Source of the DNA: an uncultured Pseudobutyrivibrio sp.
GTDB lineage: Bacteria; Bacillota; Clostridia; Lachnospirales; Lachnospiraceae
Length of the DNA stretch: 64,000 bases
NCBI GenBank assembly: GCA_946403965.1
Contig: CAMJBT010000005.1
Coordinates: 1-64,000 of the forward strand
Direction: 5' to 3'
Under the pieces are notes generated by a model. The model saw nothing but the letters and a program-made list of their open reading frames with translations. It ran no database searches and had not been told where the DNA came from. A program made the position numbers and the translations under genes. Positions 9,603-18,791 of this stretch are shown here, one piece after another. Each line of letters begins with the position of its first letter. Position 1 is the stretch's first letter.

Positions 9603-9607
9603 TTCAA

Positions 9608-11413
9608 CTAAATACACATTTCATCTAAAAATCGGGACTTGTCCCGATTTTTTTTATTATTGTAGGAAAGGTAAAGATTCCTTTTACATCTAGTAATTCC
9701 AACGTAGAACAGGCGCCTTTCTGCCTCAATATCATCCTTGTTCTCTATGCGATTCGATGGGATAATCCCTTCATTACAGGCAATAATAAAAACATTTTCA
9801 AATTCCAGGCCTTTGCTTGAATGAAGAGTATATAAGCCTATTTTCCCAGTCTTTTCTACTGCCCTATTTTTATTTTCATAATCAATCTTGAGCTTCAGTA
9901 TATTCAGCCTATCAACTGCCTGTGAAATGGTTCTTAAGTCCTTAAAAACCCCGGTAATGAACTCTAATACTTCGAGATATTCCCCATAATCCTCTTCTTT
10001 TTTCGCGGCCTCTTCCATTAAAAATTGTTCATAACCAACAGCTTTTCTAATGTAATTAATTGCAGCCCCTGGGGACATTTTTCCAATTAATTCAATATCC
10101 GACCACAGGCTCTCCATATTTTTATAACAAGAATAATGATTTCTATAAAAATCAAGCATCTTTTCTTTATCAACCCCTGCTGCCACCGATTGTCTGTGAA
10201 GATATCGATTTGGTCTATTCATTATGGAAAGCATTCTTGCTTTAGTGTAATTACCTAACGCAAGCTGAAAATAAGCTTCTATATCCGATATTATGAAATG
10301 GGAATATATATTTGGCATCTGTTCTTTTAGGTAAAATGGAAGTTTTTCTGAAAGAAGCCTATCAACCATATATCTGGCGTCTGAATGATTTCGATACAAA
10401 ATTGCCATCTCATCATAAGGTTGTCCCATCCCATGGCACCTTTTAATTTCCGCTATTACAGCCTCTGCCTCATCTACTGGTGATTTTTTATCTAAAACGA
10501 TTATATTTCCTGATTCATTGGTACTTTTTATTTCCTTTTCAAAACGTTTTACATTCTTTCCTATAATATTGGATGCAGCTTTCACAAGATTTGCAGGGTT
10601 TCTATAGTTATAATCAAGAATTATCTTTTTAGCACCTGGATAAACTTCCATAAATTCTTTCATAATATCTGGATTAGCCCCTCTAAAACCATATATAGAC
10701 TGGTCATCATCCCCTACGCAAAATAAATTATCAGTATTTGCACTAAGCATTCTAATTAAACGAAATTGCAAGTCATTCATATCCTGCATCTCATCCACTA
10801 AAAAATAGGAAAATCTTTCTTGCCATCTCTTTAGGACCTCTGGCTTTTGTTCAAACAGAGTATAGGCTTTGATAAGCATATCATCAAAATCAATGACCTT
10901 GTACTTTTCCTTAATGTCTTCATATGCCTTAATAAAGCCCCTCAATCCATGTATATCCACGTATTTAGGTTCATAGCAATTTAAATCTATCATTGAATTG
11001 TTTACAGCGGAAAGCTCAGAAATATAGGCATTTACAAGGACTGTGTCCTCAGTATTAACCTTTGCTAAATTCAATGCTTCCTTGAGAATTCGAATCCTAT
11101 GAGTACCCATTACTATATCACTGGGCCTATATCCCAATTCCTTTTGAAGAATTCCCCAAAACAAAGAATGGAACGTTCCAAAGGTCACAGGGTGTGAAAA
11201 CTCTGATAACCTGTTGAAACGTTCCTTCATTTCAATGGCAGCCGCCTTAGTAAAAGTAATTACCAAGATTTCATTGGCTGATACACCAGAATCCACAAGT
11301 GTCTGAACACGTTTTGTAAGTACAGCTGTTTTGCCACTGCCTGGCCCAGCTATAACAAGACAGGGTCCATTTCTATGAAGGACCGCCTGTTTCTGTGCAT
11401 AATTAAGCTCCAT
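9608..11413 (-). CDS. UvrD/PcrA-like superfamily 1A DNA helicase
   Basis: ATP-driven 3'-5' helicase of repair or recombination type. Motifs in order: Walker A GPGSGKT (23-29), VITFTKAAAIEMKER (Ia), DEMQDMNDLQ (II), GDDDQSIYGFRGA (III), YNYRNP (IV), LHSSKGLEFENVF (V) and RRLFYVGITRCK (VI). At 601 residues it is shorter than PcrA/UvrD (about 720-750), and the C-terminal region after motif VI is nearly absent. It is therefore a compact relative rather than the housekeeping pcrA. An AGGG ribosome binding site precedes the ATG. Its last codons double as a terminator stem. Confidence 0.9.
   Translation of the reverse strand: MELNYAQKQAVLHRNGPCLVIAGPGSGKTAVLTKRVQTLVDSGVSANEILVITFTKAAAIEMKERFNRLSEFSHPVTFGTFHSLFWGILQKELGYRPSDIVMGTHRIRILKEALNLAKVNTEDTVLVNAYISELSAVNNSMIDLNCYEPKYVDIHGLRGFIKAYEDIKEKYKVIDFDDMLIKAYTLFEQKPEVLKRWQERFSYFLVDEMQDMNDLQFRLIRMLSANTDNLFCVGDDDQSIYGFRGANPDIMKEFMEVYPGAKKIILDYNYRNPANLVKAASNIIGKNVKRFEKEIKSTNESGNIIVLDKKSPVDEAEAVIAEIKRCHGMGQPYDEMAILYRNHSDARYMVDRLLSEKLPFYLKEQMPNIYSHFIISDIEAYFQLALGNYTKARMLSIMNRPNRYLHRQSVAAGVDKEKMLDFYRNHYSCYKNMESLWSDIELIGKMSPGAAINYIRKAVGYEQFLMEEAAKKEEDYGEYLEVLEFITGVFKDLRTISQAVDRLNILKLKIDYENKNRAVEKTGKIGLYTLHSSKGLEFENVFIIACNEGIIPSNRIENKDDIEAERRLFYVGITRCKRNLYLSYNNKKNRDKSRFLDEMCI
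9629..9650. terminator. Bidirectional terminator inside the 3' end of the helicase gene
   Basis: A perfect 10-base stem AAATCGGGAC/GTCCCGATTT with a two-base loop is followed on the plus strand by a run of T and on the minus strand by TTTT. It ends the DUF1292 transcript. It also encodes residues near the C-terminus of the helicase (NRDKSRF), so it lies inside that coding region. Confidence 0.88.
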
Positions 11414-11494
11414 ATACCCTATTGCTTAATCATAGTCAACCAAATAATCTGCCTCAATATTCTATTTTGACCAGCAAATCCTTGCCAGTGAAAC

Positions 11495-12943
11495 CTACGA
11501 CAGCTTTTCGATAGCTGCCTTGATACGCTTGATAGACTCTTCCTTGCCAAGGATTTCCATCAACTCCGTTGCGCCGCCTGGTGTCATCTGCTTTCCTGAA
11601 ACTGCAGTACGCACTGGCCAGAGAACGTATCCATTCTTGTATTCATGCTCTGTTGCAAATCCTGAAAGAAGTGAATAGAGAGCATCGTTTGAGTAGTCAT
11701 CCTGTGCCTCAAGAACAGGGAGTAGCTCCTTGAGAACTGCAAGTGAAGACTCCTCGTTTGTCTTCATTTTTTTGTGAGTGTACATAGAGCTATCATACTC
11801 AGGTACTGCATCAAAGAAATCTACATGATCCTTGATATCTGGGAAGATTTCGATTCTTGTCTGAACCATCTTTGCAATCTTTTTAAGGTCATAGTCTCCC
11901 TTAATGTATTCCTTAAGATATGGCTCTGCCATCTCGTAGAACTTATCAAAGTCCATAGCTTTCATGTATTCACCGTTCATCCACTTAAGCTTTGTAATGT
12001 CAAAAACGGCTGGTGACTTTGAAATACGATGATAATCAAATTCCTTAACAAGCTCCTCAAGTGAGAAAATCTCATTATCATTTTCTGGTGACCATCCAAG
12101 AAGAGCTACAAAATTAACAACAGCCTCTGTAAGGAAGCCCTGTTCGATTAAGTCCTCATATGAAGAGTGACCTGAACGCTTAGAAAGCTTCTGGTGCTCT
12201 TCGTTTGTGATAAGTGGGCAGTGGATGTATTTTGGTACTTCCCAACCAAATGCCTCGTAAAGACGATTATACTTTGGTGATGATGAAATATATTCATTAC
12301 CGCGAACAACGTGTGTGATTCCCATAAGGTGATCATCTACTACGTTAGCAAAATTGTATGTAGGATATCCATCAGACTTGATTAGAATCATATCATCAAG
12401 CTCTGAATTGTCTACTGTAATCTCTCCGTAAAGTTCATCTACAAATGTAGTTGTACCTGTGCGAGGATTGTTCTGACGAATAACATAAGGCTTTCCTGCT
12501 GCAAGATTAGCCTCTACCTCTTCTTTTGATAAATTAAGACAATGCTTATCATAAATGTGAATTTCCTTATCTCCAATGACCTGTTTGCATTCTGCCAGAC
12601 GCTCATCATCACAGAAGCAATAATATGCCTCTCCTTTTTCTACAAGCTTTTTAGCATATTCTAGATAAATACCTGCAGCCTGACGCTCTGACTGAACATA
12701 TGGTCCAACACCCTTGTCCTTGTCTGGGCCCTCATCATGAATAAGGCCTGTAGCTGCAAGTGTTCTGTAGATAATATCAACAGCACCCTCAACAAGACGC
12801 TCCTGATCTGTGTCTTCGATTCTAAGAAGGAAATCTCCCCCCTCATGCTTTGCTACTAAATATGCATAAAGAGCTGTACGAAGATTACCTACGTGCATAC
12901 GACCAGTTGGTGATGGTGCGAAACGTGTTCTTACTTTACTCAT
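11495..12943 (-). CDS. gltX: Glutamyl-tRNA synthetase
   Basis: Class I synthetase charging tRNA-Glu (and possibly tRNA-Gln in organisms that use GatCAB). The protein of about 482 residues opens with [20 protein letters not shown], where HVGN is the HIGH motif; the KMSKS-equivalent is KLSKRSG in the middle. An in-frame ATG 15 codons upstream (12988) falls inside an inverted repeat and lacks a ribosome binding site. The ATG at 12943 has GAGAGG seven bases before it and matches the usual family start. Confidence 0.97.
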   Translation of the reverse strand: MSKVRTRFAPSPTGRMHVGNLRTALYAYLVAKHEGGDFLLRIEDTDQERLVEGAVDIIYRTLAATGLIHDEGPDKDKGVGPYVQSERQAAGIYLEYAKKLVEKGEAYYCFCDDERLAECKQVIGDKEIHIYDKHCLNLSKEEVEANLAAGKPYVIRQNNPRTGTTTFVDELYGEITVDNSELDDMILIKSDGYPTYNFANVVDDHLMGITHVVRGNEYISSSPKYNRLYEAFGWEVPKYIHCPLITNEEHQKLSKRSGHSSYEDLIEQGFLTEAVVNFVALLGWSPENDNEIFSLEELVKEFDYHRISKSPAVFDITKLKWMNGEYMKAMDFDKFYEMAEPYLKEYIKGDYDLKKIAKMVQTRIEIFPDIKDHVDFFDAVPEYDSSMYTHKKMKTNEESSLAVLKELLPVLEAQDDYSNDALYSLLSGFATEHEYKNGYVLWPVRTAVSGKQMTPGGATELMEILGKEESIKRIKAAIEKLS

Positions 12944-12962
12944 TGTAAATCCTCTCAAACTT

Positions 12963-12997
12963 AATTTAGGATTGCAGAAATAATGCAATCCTAAATT
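12963..12997. repeat. Strong inverted repeat between the Cthe_2159-like gene and gltX
   Basis: AATTTAGGATTGCA pairs perfectly with TGCAATCCTAAATT around a seven-base loop. There is no T-run on the minus strand, so it is not a textbook terminator. It may be a weak terminator of the upstream gene or an mRNA-end element in the gltX leader. Confidence 0.7.
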
Positions 12998-13038
12998 ATT
13001 CTATACCATTTTTGTAATTTTTCAAGTAAGGATTTGTG

Positions 13039-14334
13039 TTAGTTTGTACTTTCCTCGCTTGTATCCTGTTGCATTTGGCCTCTAGGACCGCCACCATTCA
13101 TCTGTGGCTTTGTTCCGTCAAAATCTTCTGGCATCTCACCTTCTGGCATTTGGCCGCGGCCACCGCCCATTCCTGGACCACCTTGTCCCATTCCAGAGTT
13201 GGTATCACCTGTAATATTTACTTCGCCGCCATTTTCTGTGATAGGGCTGTTAGTTCCGCCTGATGCTGTGACTGTACCTCCATTGATGATTACTGATGCC
13301 TGGTCAGCATCAAGTCCACCTTCCGGAACATCAGCACCTGTTGCATTAACAGTTCCACCGTTAATTGTGATACAGCCATCATAGTTTCCGTTGCTATCAA
13401 TAGCATCCCCATGAGAACTTGTAACTGTAACCTCACCATCGTTGATTTCGATGTAGTTACCTGCATTCAAGCCATCATCTACGGCTGTTATGTTAATTGA
13501 GCCACCATTTATATATAGATTTCCCTTTGCTTCAATGCCTTCATCTTCGCTGTTGCCTGTAATCGTTCCTCCAGTGATTACAAACATGTCCTCGCTTTCG
13601 ATAAGATCACTGACCGAAGTGATGTCGATGTTACCTCCATCTATACATACAAGATCGTTGGCATTGATGCCGTCAGTTCCATTTGAAATGATATTGATGG
13701 TGCCGGCTTCAATGTAAATCTTGTCATCAGAAGTAATACCATGCTTATGATTTGCAGTGATGTTTAATGTGCCCTCACCAAGAACAATTATATCATCCTC
13801 GCAAGATATTACGCCCTTTCCTATCTCCTCTCCAGTCTCTGAATCTGTTGCATATTCGCTGCTATCAGTAAGGGTATTCTCTGTACCTTCTGCAAGCTCT
13901 ATATAAAGATTCTTCACCTGGGCTCCATAGATAACAGGACCATTTGTGCTTGTAAGATCAACGCCATTTAATATAAGCTTTACATTGTCTTCAGTATTAA
14001 TCACTATTGAGCAAGCTGATGAAGTGCCTGTTAAAGTGTATGCGCCACCCTCAGTTATGTATAAAACGCCGTCCTCATCGCTGGCACCAGTGCCATCTAT
14101 AGTCATTCCAGTTTCGGAAAATGTTATAGTTGCTGCTTCTTCCCAGTCAGTCTTTATTGTAAGTATATTATATTCAGTGGATGCTTCCACACTTTCAGAT
14201 GCAACGCCCTCTATCTGGGCTGTCTCCGTTGTACTTTCAGATGCACTATCTGTAGAACTATTATTTGAGCCACAGGCCACAAGAGATGCTATTAACATTG
14301 CTGAAAGCATGCTCATTACTATTCGTCTCTTCAT
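13039..14334 (-). CDS. Cthe_2159-type beta-helix carbohydrate-binding lipoprotein
   Basis: A 431-residue exported lipoprotein: signal peptide MKRRIVMSMLSAMLIASLVAC with the lipobox cysteine at 21, then a Ser/Thr-rich linker. A long right-handed beta-helix of repeated IxIxGGTIxITxxxD turns (about 85-375) follows, then a Gly/Met/Pro-rich tail (QGGPGMGGGRGQMP). This matches the Cthe_2159 domain (PF14262), whose founder from Clostridium thermocellum binds acidic polysaccharide. It lies two bases after the DUF4956 gene and is co-transcribed with it and the VTC gene. I expect a cell-surface role in polysaccharide or wall attachment; the ligand here is unknown. Confidence 0.85.
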   Translation of the reverse strand: MKRRIVMSMLSAMLIASLVACGSNNSSTDSASESTTETAQIEGVASESVEASTEYNILTIKTDWEEAATITFSETGMTIDGTGASDEDGVLYITEGGAYTLTGTSSACSIVINTEDNVKLILNGVDLTSTNGPVIYGAQVKNLYIELAEGTENTLTDSSEYATDSETGEEIGKGVISCEDDIIVLGEGTLNITANHKHGITSDDKIYIEAGTINIISNGTDGINANDLVCIDGGNIDITSVSDLIESEDMFVITGGTITGNSEDEGIEAKGNLYINGGSINITAVDDGLNAGNYIEINDGEVTVTSSHGDAIDSNGNYDGCITINGGTVNATGADVPEGGLDADQASVIINGGTVTASGGTNSPITENGGEVNITGDTNSGMGQGGPGMGGGRGQMPEGEMPEDFDGTKPQMNGGGPRGQMQQDTSEESTN

Positions 14335-14336
14335 AA

Positions 14337-15026
14337 TTACAACTCCTCTGCTTCATTCACATCACATCTACCACAAATTACAGTAAGATTTCCATTTCTC
14401 ATTCTGATTTCATCTAAGAACTTCTTCTCATCCTTTTCGTTCTGAAGTTTGATTCTGTAGTTAATTTCATACATTGAACCCATATTAGTTGTTTTAACAG
14501 CTAATAGCTTGTGTGAGCTTGTGTATTTTCCAAATAAATCATCAAAAATATCGCTATAATCAAGGTTCTCTGGGATTGTTACTCTCAAATCCTTCTCATC
14601 AGCACTTGAGGCACCATACTTGATTGCATCAAGAACAAAATAGATAATACAGATTACAAGAGCCAGGATTGTTGCAAGTGCAAGTTCTCCTATAGCACAT
14701 ACTATACCAATTGTCATAGAAAAGAAAATAAAACTTATATCTCTTGAACTTCCCTGTAATGATCTAAATCTTACTAGTGAAAATGCGCCAAGTACAGCGA
14801 TAGATGTTCCAAAATTGCCATTTACCACCAAAAGTACGATACATACTAAAATAGGTAGTGTAATCAGTGTTCTGGCAAAGTTTTTGGAAATCTTTGTTCC
14901 TGTTTTCATGTATGTAAGGGAGATAATCAGGCCTAGTATTCCTGCTACCACCGAATAAGTTATGGCAAGACTTGTTGTGATTCCTGCCTCTGTTGTTGTA
15001 GATAATGCTGTTAAAACTGATTCCAT
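14337..15026 (-). CDS. DUF4956 membrane protein
   Basis: A 229-residue integral membrane protein with four or so helices in residues 15-135 (SVVAGILGLIISLTY, LITLPILVCIVLLVV, SFIFFSMTIGIVCAI, LALVICIIYFVLDAI) and a soluble C-terminal domain of about 90 residues. The conserved loop between helices (FSLVRFRSLQGSSRD) is typical of DUF4956. The family is nearly always next to VTC-domain and CotH/Cthe_2159-type proteins, as here. Function is unknown; the linkage suggests a partner in polyphosphate or surface-polymer handling. Confidence 0.85.
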   Translation of the reverse strand: MESVLTALSTTTEAGITTSLAITYSVVAGILGLIISLTYMKTGTKISKNFARTLITLPILVCIVLLVVNGNFGTSIAVLGAFSLVRFRSLQGSSRDISFIFFSMTIGIVCAIGELALATILALVICIIYFVLDAIKYGASSADEKDLRVTIPENLDYSDIFDDLFGKYTSSHKLLAVKTTNMGSMYEINYRIKLQNEKDEKKFLDEIRMRNGNLTVICGRCDVNEAEEL

Positions 15027-15063
15027 AATTTGTACTCCTTTAAACTAATTCCAAATATTTTTA

Positions 15064-15813
15064 CTATATAACTGCTTTAATTTTTGAGGGTGCAACCGCT
15101 TCTTTGATAGATTCATTTTTACTCATTGCAACCTGTCTTTTATAGAAATTTCCGTATTTTGAAAAGGATGTAGGATAAATTTCATATTTAGATAAAAGCC
15201 TTGCAAACCAAAGTGGCATTGCCTCAGAAATCTTTACCTCCATAAGTCTTTGGCCTTTTTTCAGAAGATAATCATTATCTTCATCACTGTATAGTGTCAA
15301 ATTAAAATCTCTGCTTCGGATGTTGATATCAAAAGTCACTCTAAACTCCGGATCTTCTTTACCAAACATTGCAATTCGGTCATAAGCTATGTATCTCTTT
15401 GGCTCTAATGTATAGTGATTAAAGAAATAATCGATTTCTTTGAAAATCTGATTAGGATTTGATGGAAGCTTTCCTTCGATTAAATACTGTTCAGCCTCCT
15501 CCATCGGAATCGCTACTCTTCTTTTGTTTACAAGCCCCTTGTATTTTTTCTTTATTTCAAGGAAACACATGCTGTCATAGGTTGGCCTGCCATAGCAACG
15601 AACTCTGAACTTTTCTTTGTATTTTGGTCCTTCAATAGATGTTCTAATCAATGCATCTGTTGGTGTGTCGTAATAGATATTTCTTATGGTATGCAGCCCA
15701 TATTCATCTTCTTCCATATACTCATCCAACTCAGCTTTGAAAGCTGTATATGTTTCTTCATCTAATAAAAACTTCTTTTCGTATCTATTAAATACTTTTT
15801 GAATCTGTCCCAT
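15064..15813 (-). CDS. VTC-domain polyphosphate polymerase-like protein
   Basis: A 249-residue cytoplasmic protein of the VTC (polyphosphate polymerase tunnel) family, PF09359. The basic and acidic tunnel motifs can be seen: RYEKKFLL, TIRNIYYDT, YKEKFRVRCYG, FLEIKKKYKGLVNKRR and LMEVKISEAMPLW. In yeast Vtc4 this fold makes polyphosphate from ATP; bacterial members have been little characterised, so enzymatic activity is inferred. It is the first gene of the three-gene cluster VTC, DUF4956, Cthe_2159. Confidence 0.85.
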   Translation of the reverse strand: MGQIQKVFNRYEKKFLLDEETYTAFKAELDEYMEEDEYGLHTIRNIYYDTPTDALIRTSIEGPKYKEKFRVRCYGRPTYDSMCFLEIKKKYKGLVNKRRVAIPMEEAEQYLIEGKLPSNPNQIFKEIDYFFNHYTLEPKRYIAYDRIAMFGKEDPEFRVTFDINIRSRDFNLTLYSDEDNDYLLKKGQRLMEVKISEAMPLWFARLLSKYEIYPTSFSKYGNFYKRQVAMSKNESIKEAVAPSKIKAVI

Positions 15814-15937
15814 ATGCTTCCCTCCTTCAAACTATCTTGGTTGTTTTGATGGTCTTACTTTATTGCTCCAAAGTGAATGTAAAGTGAAGGTAGCTGGAAG
15901 ATTAAAGGAAGGTTATGAAAAGAATTTAAAAAGAAAA

Positions 15938-15968
15938 AAGCAGTCTAGAAATAACATCTAGACTGCTT
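15938..15968 (-). terminator. Terminator of the diguanylate cyclase gene at 15973
   Basis: Perfect 12-base stem AAGCAGTCTAGA/TCTAGACTGCTT, seven-base loop, then a T-run on the minus strand, directly after the stop codon. Confidence 0.93.
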
Positions 15969-15972
15969 ATAA

Positions 15973-17034
15973 TTATAGTTCATCGTAATTTACTACCATG
16001 TTTCGGCCATGTTCTTTTGCATAATATAGAGCTTGATCAGCCTTGCTGATTGTATCATGATAGTTTTCTTTTGGCGTGTATTTGCAAAGGCCAATAGAAA
16101 TGGTTACTGGGCATATTCCATTATTTGAACTTTCCACATCTACTCTAAGCTTCTCTGCAAGCGCCTTAGCTTGTTCGATAGTATAATCTACCAGGATGAC
16201 AATAAACTCTTCACCACCCCAACGAATAATAAAATCTCGTCCATATATCTGACTTCTGATTTCAGATGTAACGAACTGAAGTATTCTATCGCCAGCATCG
16301 TGACCGTATGTATCGTTTACCTTTTTAAAATAATCAATATCAAACATCAAAAGCACCACATCCTGATTAAAGACGAAGGCTTCTGTCTTCTTATCTATTA
16401 ACTGATCTATTTTATATCGATTAAATGTACCTGTAAGCTCATCTGAAATAGAGCTGAGCACCAGCTTTTGCCTGATAAGATATTGATCTGCATAGGATGT
16501 ATCAAATATGTAAAGCATTATGATAACGCCGATATACAATGGTAAAGCCAATGAAATCATTAGCGGGAATGTCTCATAATGATTAAAAGTATTTGAAATG
16601 ATAATATTGAACAATAAAAGAGCATGTATAATTGCATGATACTTTAAAGGCATTGCAAGGCCGATGGCCAAAAATGCAAAATGCATTATAATGAAACCTT
16701 CTCTTGCAAAATCTCTATTTGGCAGGTACCAAATAGCCCATATGGTACACCACATTGCCGCATGCGGCATTATGTAATACAATAGCACGCCACCGACATA
16801 TGTCTTTATGCGAGGATACAAAGTCCAAAATACAATCATTGGTATGATTATGGAAAATCTGGGAATGATTGTCTCATATGCAAATCGCCCAAACAACTGG
16901 CAATCAGAATAGAAATACATCATCTCCAGAATGCCAATTAGCATCGCAGAATATCCGCTTACCTTCTTAAAATACTCAAATTTTGATTGATAGAACTGCT
17001 GTCGTTCTTCTTTTTTAATCTTAGATTTAATCAT
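15973..17034 (-). CDS. Membrane-bound diguanylate cyclase (GGEEF)
   Basis: Makes cyclic di-GMP from two GTP. Residues about 28-185 form roughly six membrane helices. The GGDEF domain (about 195-353) has SDELTGTFNR at the entry, the metal-binding MFDIDYFKKVND, GHDAGDR and the signature GGEEF at 273-277. The inhibitory RxxD site five residues upstream is absent (the sequence is YGRD), so product inhibition by that site is not expected. It is single, ending at its own terminator. It is one of two GGDEF proteins here, along with a PilZ receptor at 48.6 kb. Confidence 0.92.
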   Translation of the reverse strand: MIKSKIKKEERQQFYQSKFEYFKKVSGYSAMLIGILEMMYFYSDCQLFGRFAYETIIPRFSIIIPMIVFWTLYPRIKTYVGGVLLYYIMPHAAMWCTIWAIWYLPNRDFAREGFIIMHFAFLAIGLAMPLKYHAIIHALLLFNIIISNTFNHYETFPLMISLALPLYIGVIIMLYIFDTSYADQYLIRQKLVLSSISDELTGTFNRYKIDQLIDKKTEAFVFNQDVVLLMFDIDYFKKVNDTYGHDAGDRILQFVTSEIRSQIYGRDFIIRWGGEEFIVILVDYTIEQAKALAEKLRVDVESSNNGICPVTISIGLCKYTPKENYHDTISKADQALYYAKEHGRNMVVNYDEL

Positions 17035-17090
17035 GTAGTTATTATAATGCGATAAATCTTTGTTGGCAACTCGTTGGTATATCCTGCCGT

Positions 17091-18584
17091 TTATAACACT
17101 TCTACAAATCGCATAAACGCATCCATTCCCTCTTTTGTGTTTTTATAAACTCCAGCACACTCTAATACTTGGCAGAAAACCTTACCTATTTCCTGCTTAA
17201 GAATTTCATGAACATTGCTCTCATCTATCTTGTCGTAATTCTTTGAGAACTCATCTACCCAATCAGCATGCTTTGCAAGAGCCTCATCACTGCGTAAATC
17301 CTTGCCGTTAACAATAAAATCTGCAAGCTGCTCCATCTCGCCTTTAAGTCTGCTAGGCAAAACTGCAAGTCCCATAACTTCAATTAGGCCGATGTTTTCT
17401 TTCTTAATATGATGAAGATGTGCGTGTGGATGATAAACTCCAAGTGGATGCTCTTCTGTTGTAATGTTGTTTCTAAGAGCAAGGTCAAGTTCAAAGAAGT
17501 CTCCGCTTTTTCTTGCGATAGGTGTGATTGTATTGTGCTTCTCTCCATCAGTCTCAGCAAAGATAAATGCGGCCTCATCAGTGTATCCTCGCCATACATT
17601 TAGGATATGCTCTGCCAAATTGATGATTCGCTTTTCATCCTTACACTGCAATCTGATTACCGAAAGTGGCCATTTAACAATACCAGCCTTTACATCCTCA
17701 AAGCCCTTAACTGTAAATTCCTTAATTATAGGAGCCTTTTCCATTGCAAATGTATAATGTCCCCCCTGGAAATGATCATGACTGAGAATAGAGCCCCCTA
17801 CTATTGGAAGATCTGCATTACTTCCGAGGAAATAATGTGGAAATAGCTTTATAAAATCAAAAAGCTTTACAAATGTAGCTCGCTCTATTTTCATAGGCGT
17901 ATGTATGCCATTAAAGACTATACAGTGTTCGTTGTAATAAACGTATGGGCTATACTGAAATCCCCATTTGCTGTCATTAATAGTGATTGGAATTATACGA
18001 TGATTCTCTCTGGCAGGATGATTTGTTCTGCCGGCATACCCTTCGTTTTCCATACATAGCTGACACTTTGGATAAGCTGACTGCTTAGCATTTTTCGCTG
18101 CAGCGATAGCCTTTGGATCCTTCTCTGGCTTAGAAAGATTGATAGTGATATCAAGTGTTCCATAATCAGTTTCTGTGGTCCACTTTAAGTCCTTTTTAAC
18201 CCTGTATGTACGAATATAATCAGAGCTGCGACTCAGATTGTAGAAATAATCTGTGGCAGCCTCAGCCCCTTTATTCTTATATATATCATTGAATTTATCT
18301 ATCACCTGTGATGGTCTAGGGCAAAGGCAATTCATAAGCTTGGTATCAAATAAATCCCTGTATGTCACTGAATCTTCAATTATGCCTCTTTTCACTGCTT
18401 CATCAAGCAAATCTTTTAAAACATCCTCTAAAACGATATTTTCTAAATCACAATCTGGATCGGTATACTCATCTTCCTTCATGCAATCTAGCAATAAATT
18501 TGTAGTATAGATTCGCTCACACTCAGGTGTAAGCCCTGCATCAATACCATATTGAACTAATTTCTTAATTGATTCCTGTAACAT
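17091..18584 (-). CDS. galT: UDP-glucose--hexose-1-phosphate uridylyltransferase, class II
   Basis: Leloir-pathway enzyme exchanging UMP between UDP-glucose and galactose-1-phosphate. The 497-residue length and the sequence (for example GGSILSHDHFQGGHY, and YHPHAHLHHIKKENIG near the C-terminus) match the Firmicutes class II GalT rather than the E. coli type. The ATG at 18584 follows AGGAGG. No galK or galE is adjacent, so the rest of the pathway lies elsewhere. Confidence 0.95.
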   Translation of the reverse strand: MLQESIKKLVQYGIDAGLTPECERIYTTNLLLDCMKEDEYTDPDCDLENIVLEDVLKDLLDEAVKRGIIEDSVTYRDLFDTKLMNCLCPRPSQVIDKFNDIYKNKGAEAATDYFYNLSRSSDYIRTYRVKKDLKWTTETDYGTLDITINLSKPEKDPKAIAAAKNAKQSAYPKCQLCMENEGYAGRTNHPARENHRIIPITINDSKWGFQYSPYVYYNEHCIVFNGIHTPMKIERATFVKLFDFIKLFPHYFLGSNADLPIVGGSILSHDHFQGGHYTFAMEKAPIIKEFTVKGFEDVKAGIVKWPLSVIRLQCKDEKRIINLAEHILNVWRGYTDEAAFIFAETDGEKHNTITPIARKSGDFFELDLALRNNITTEEHPLGVYHPHAHLHHIKKENIGLIEVMGLAVLPSRLKGEMEQLADFIVNGKDLRSDEALAKHADWVDEFSKNYDKIDESNVHEILKQEIGKVFCQVLECAGVYKNTKEGMDAFMRFVEVL

Positions 18585-18645
18585 AAATTCCTCCTGATAT
18601 CAAAGAGTAATATACTCGTATTATTGAATAATAGTTTTGCAAAAA

Positions 18646-18671
18646 AATCCAGAGGATTTATCCTCTGGATT
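18646..18671 (-). terminator. Terminator after cstA
   Basis: Perfect 11-base stem AATCCAGAGGA/TCCTCTGGATT with a four-base loop, followed by seven T on the minus strand. It lies about 120 bases after the cstA stop. Confidence 0.9.
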
Positions 18672-18791
18672 AATTTTACACCTTTGATATTTTTTACATC
18701 AATTAAAGAAACAGCCAAAACTTGCAAAAACGACTGTAATAATATGTTTCATCAACATTTTTGTATATTTAATAGTCATGAGGCAATACAA

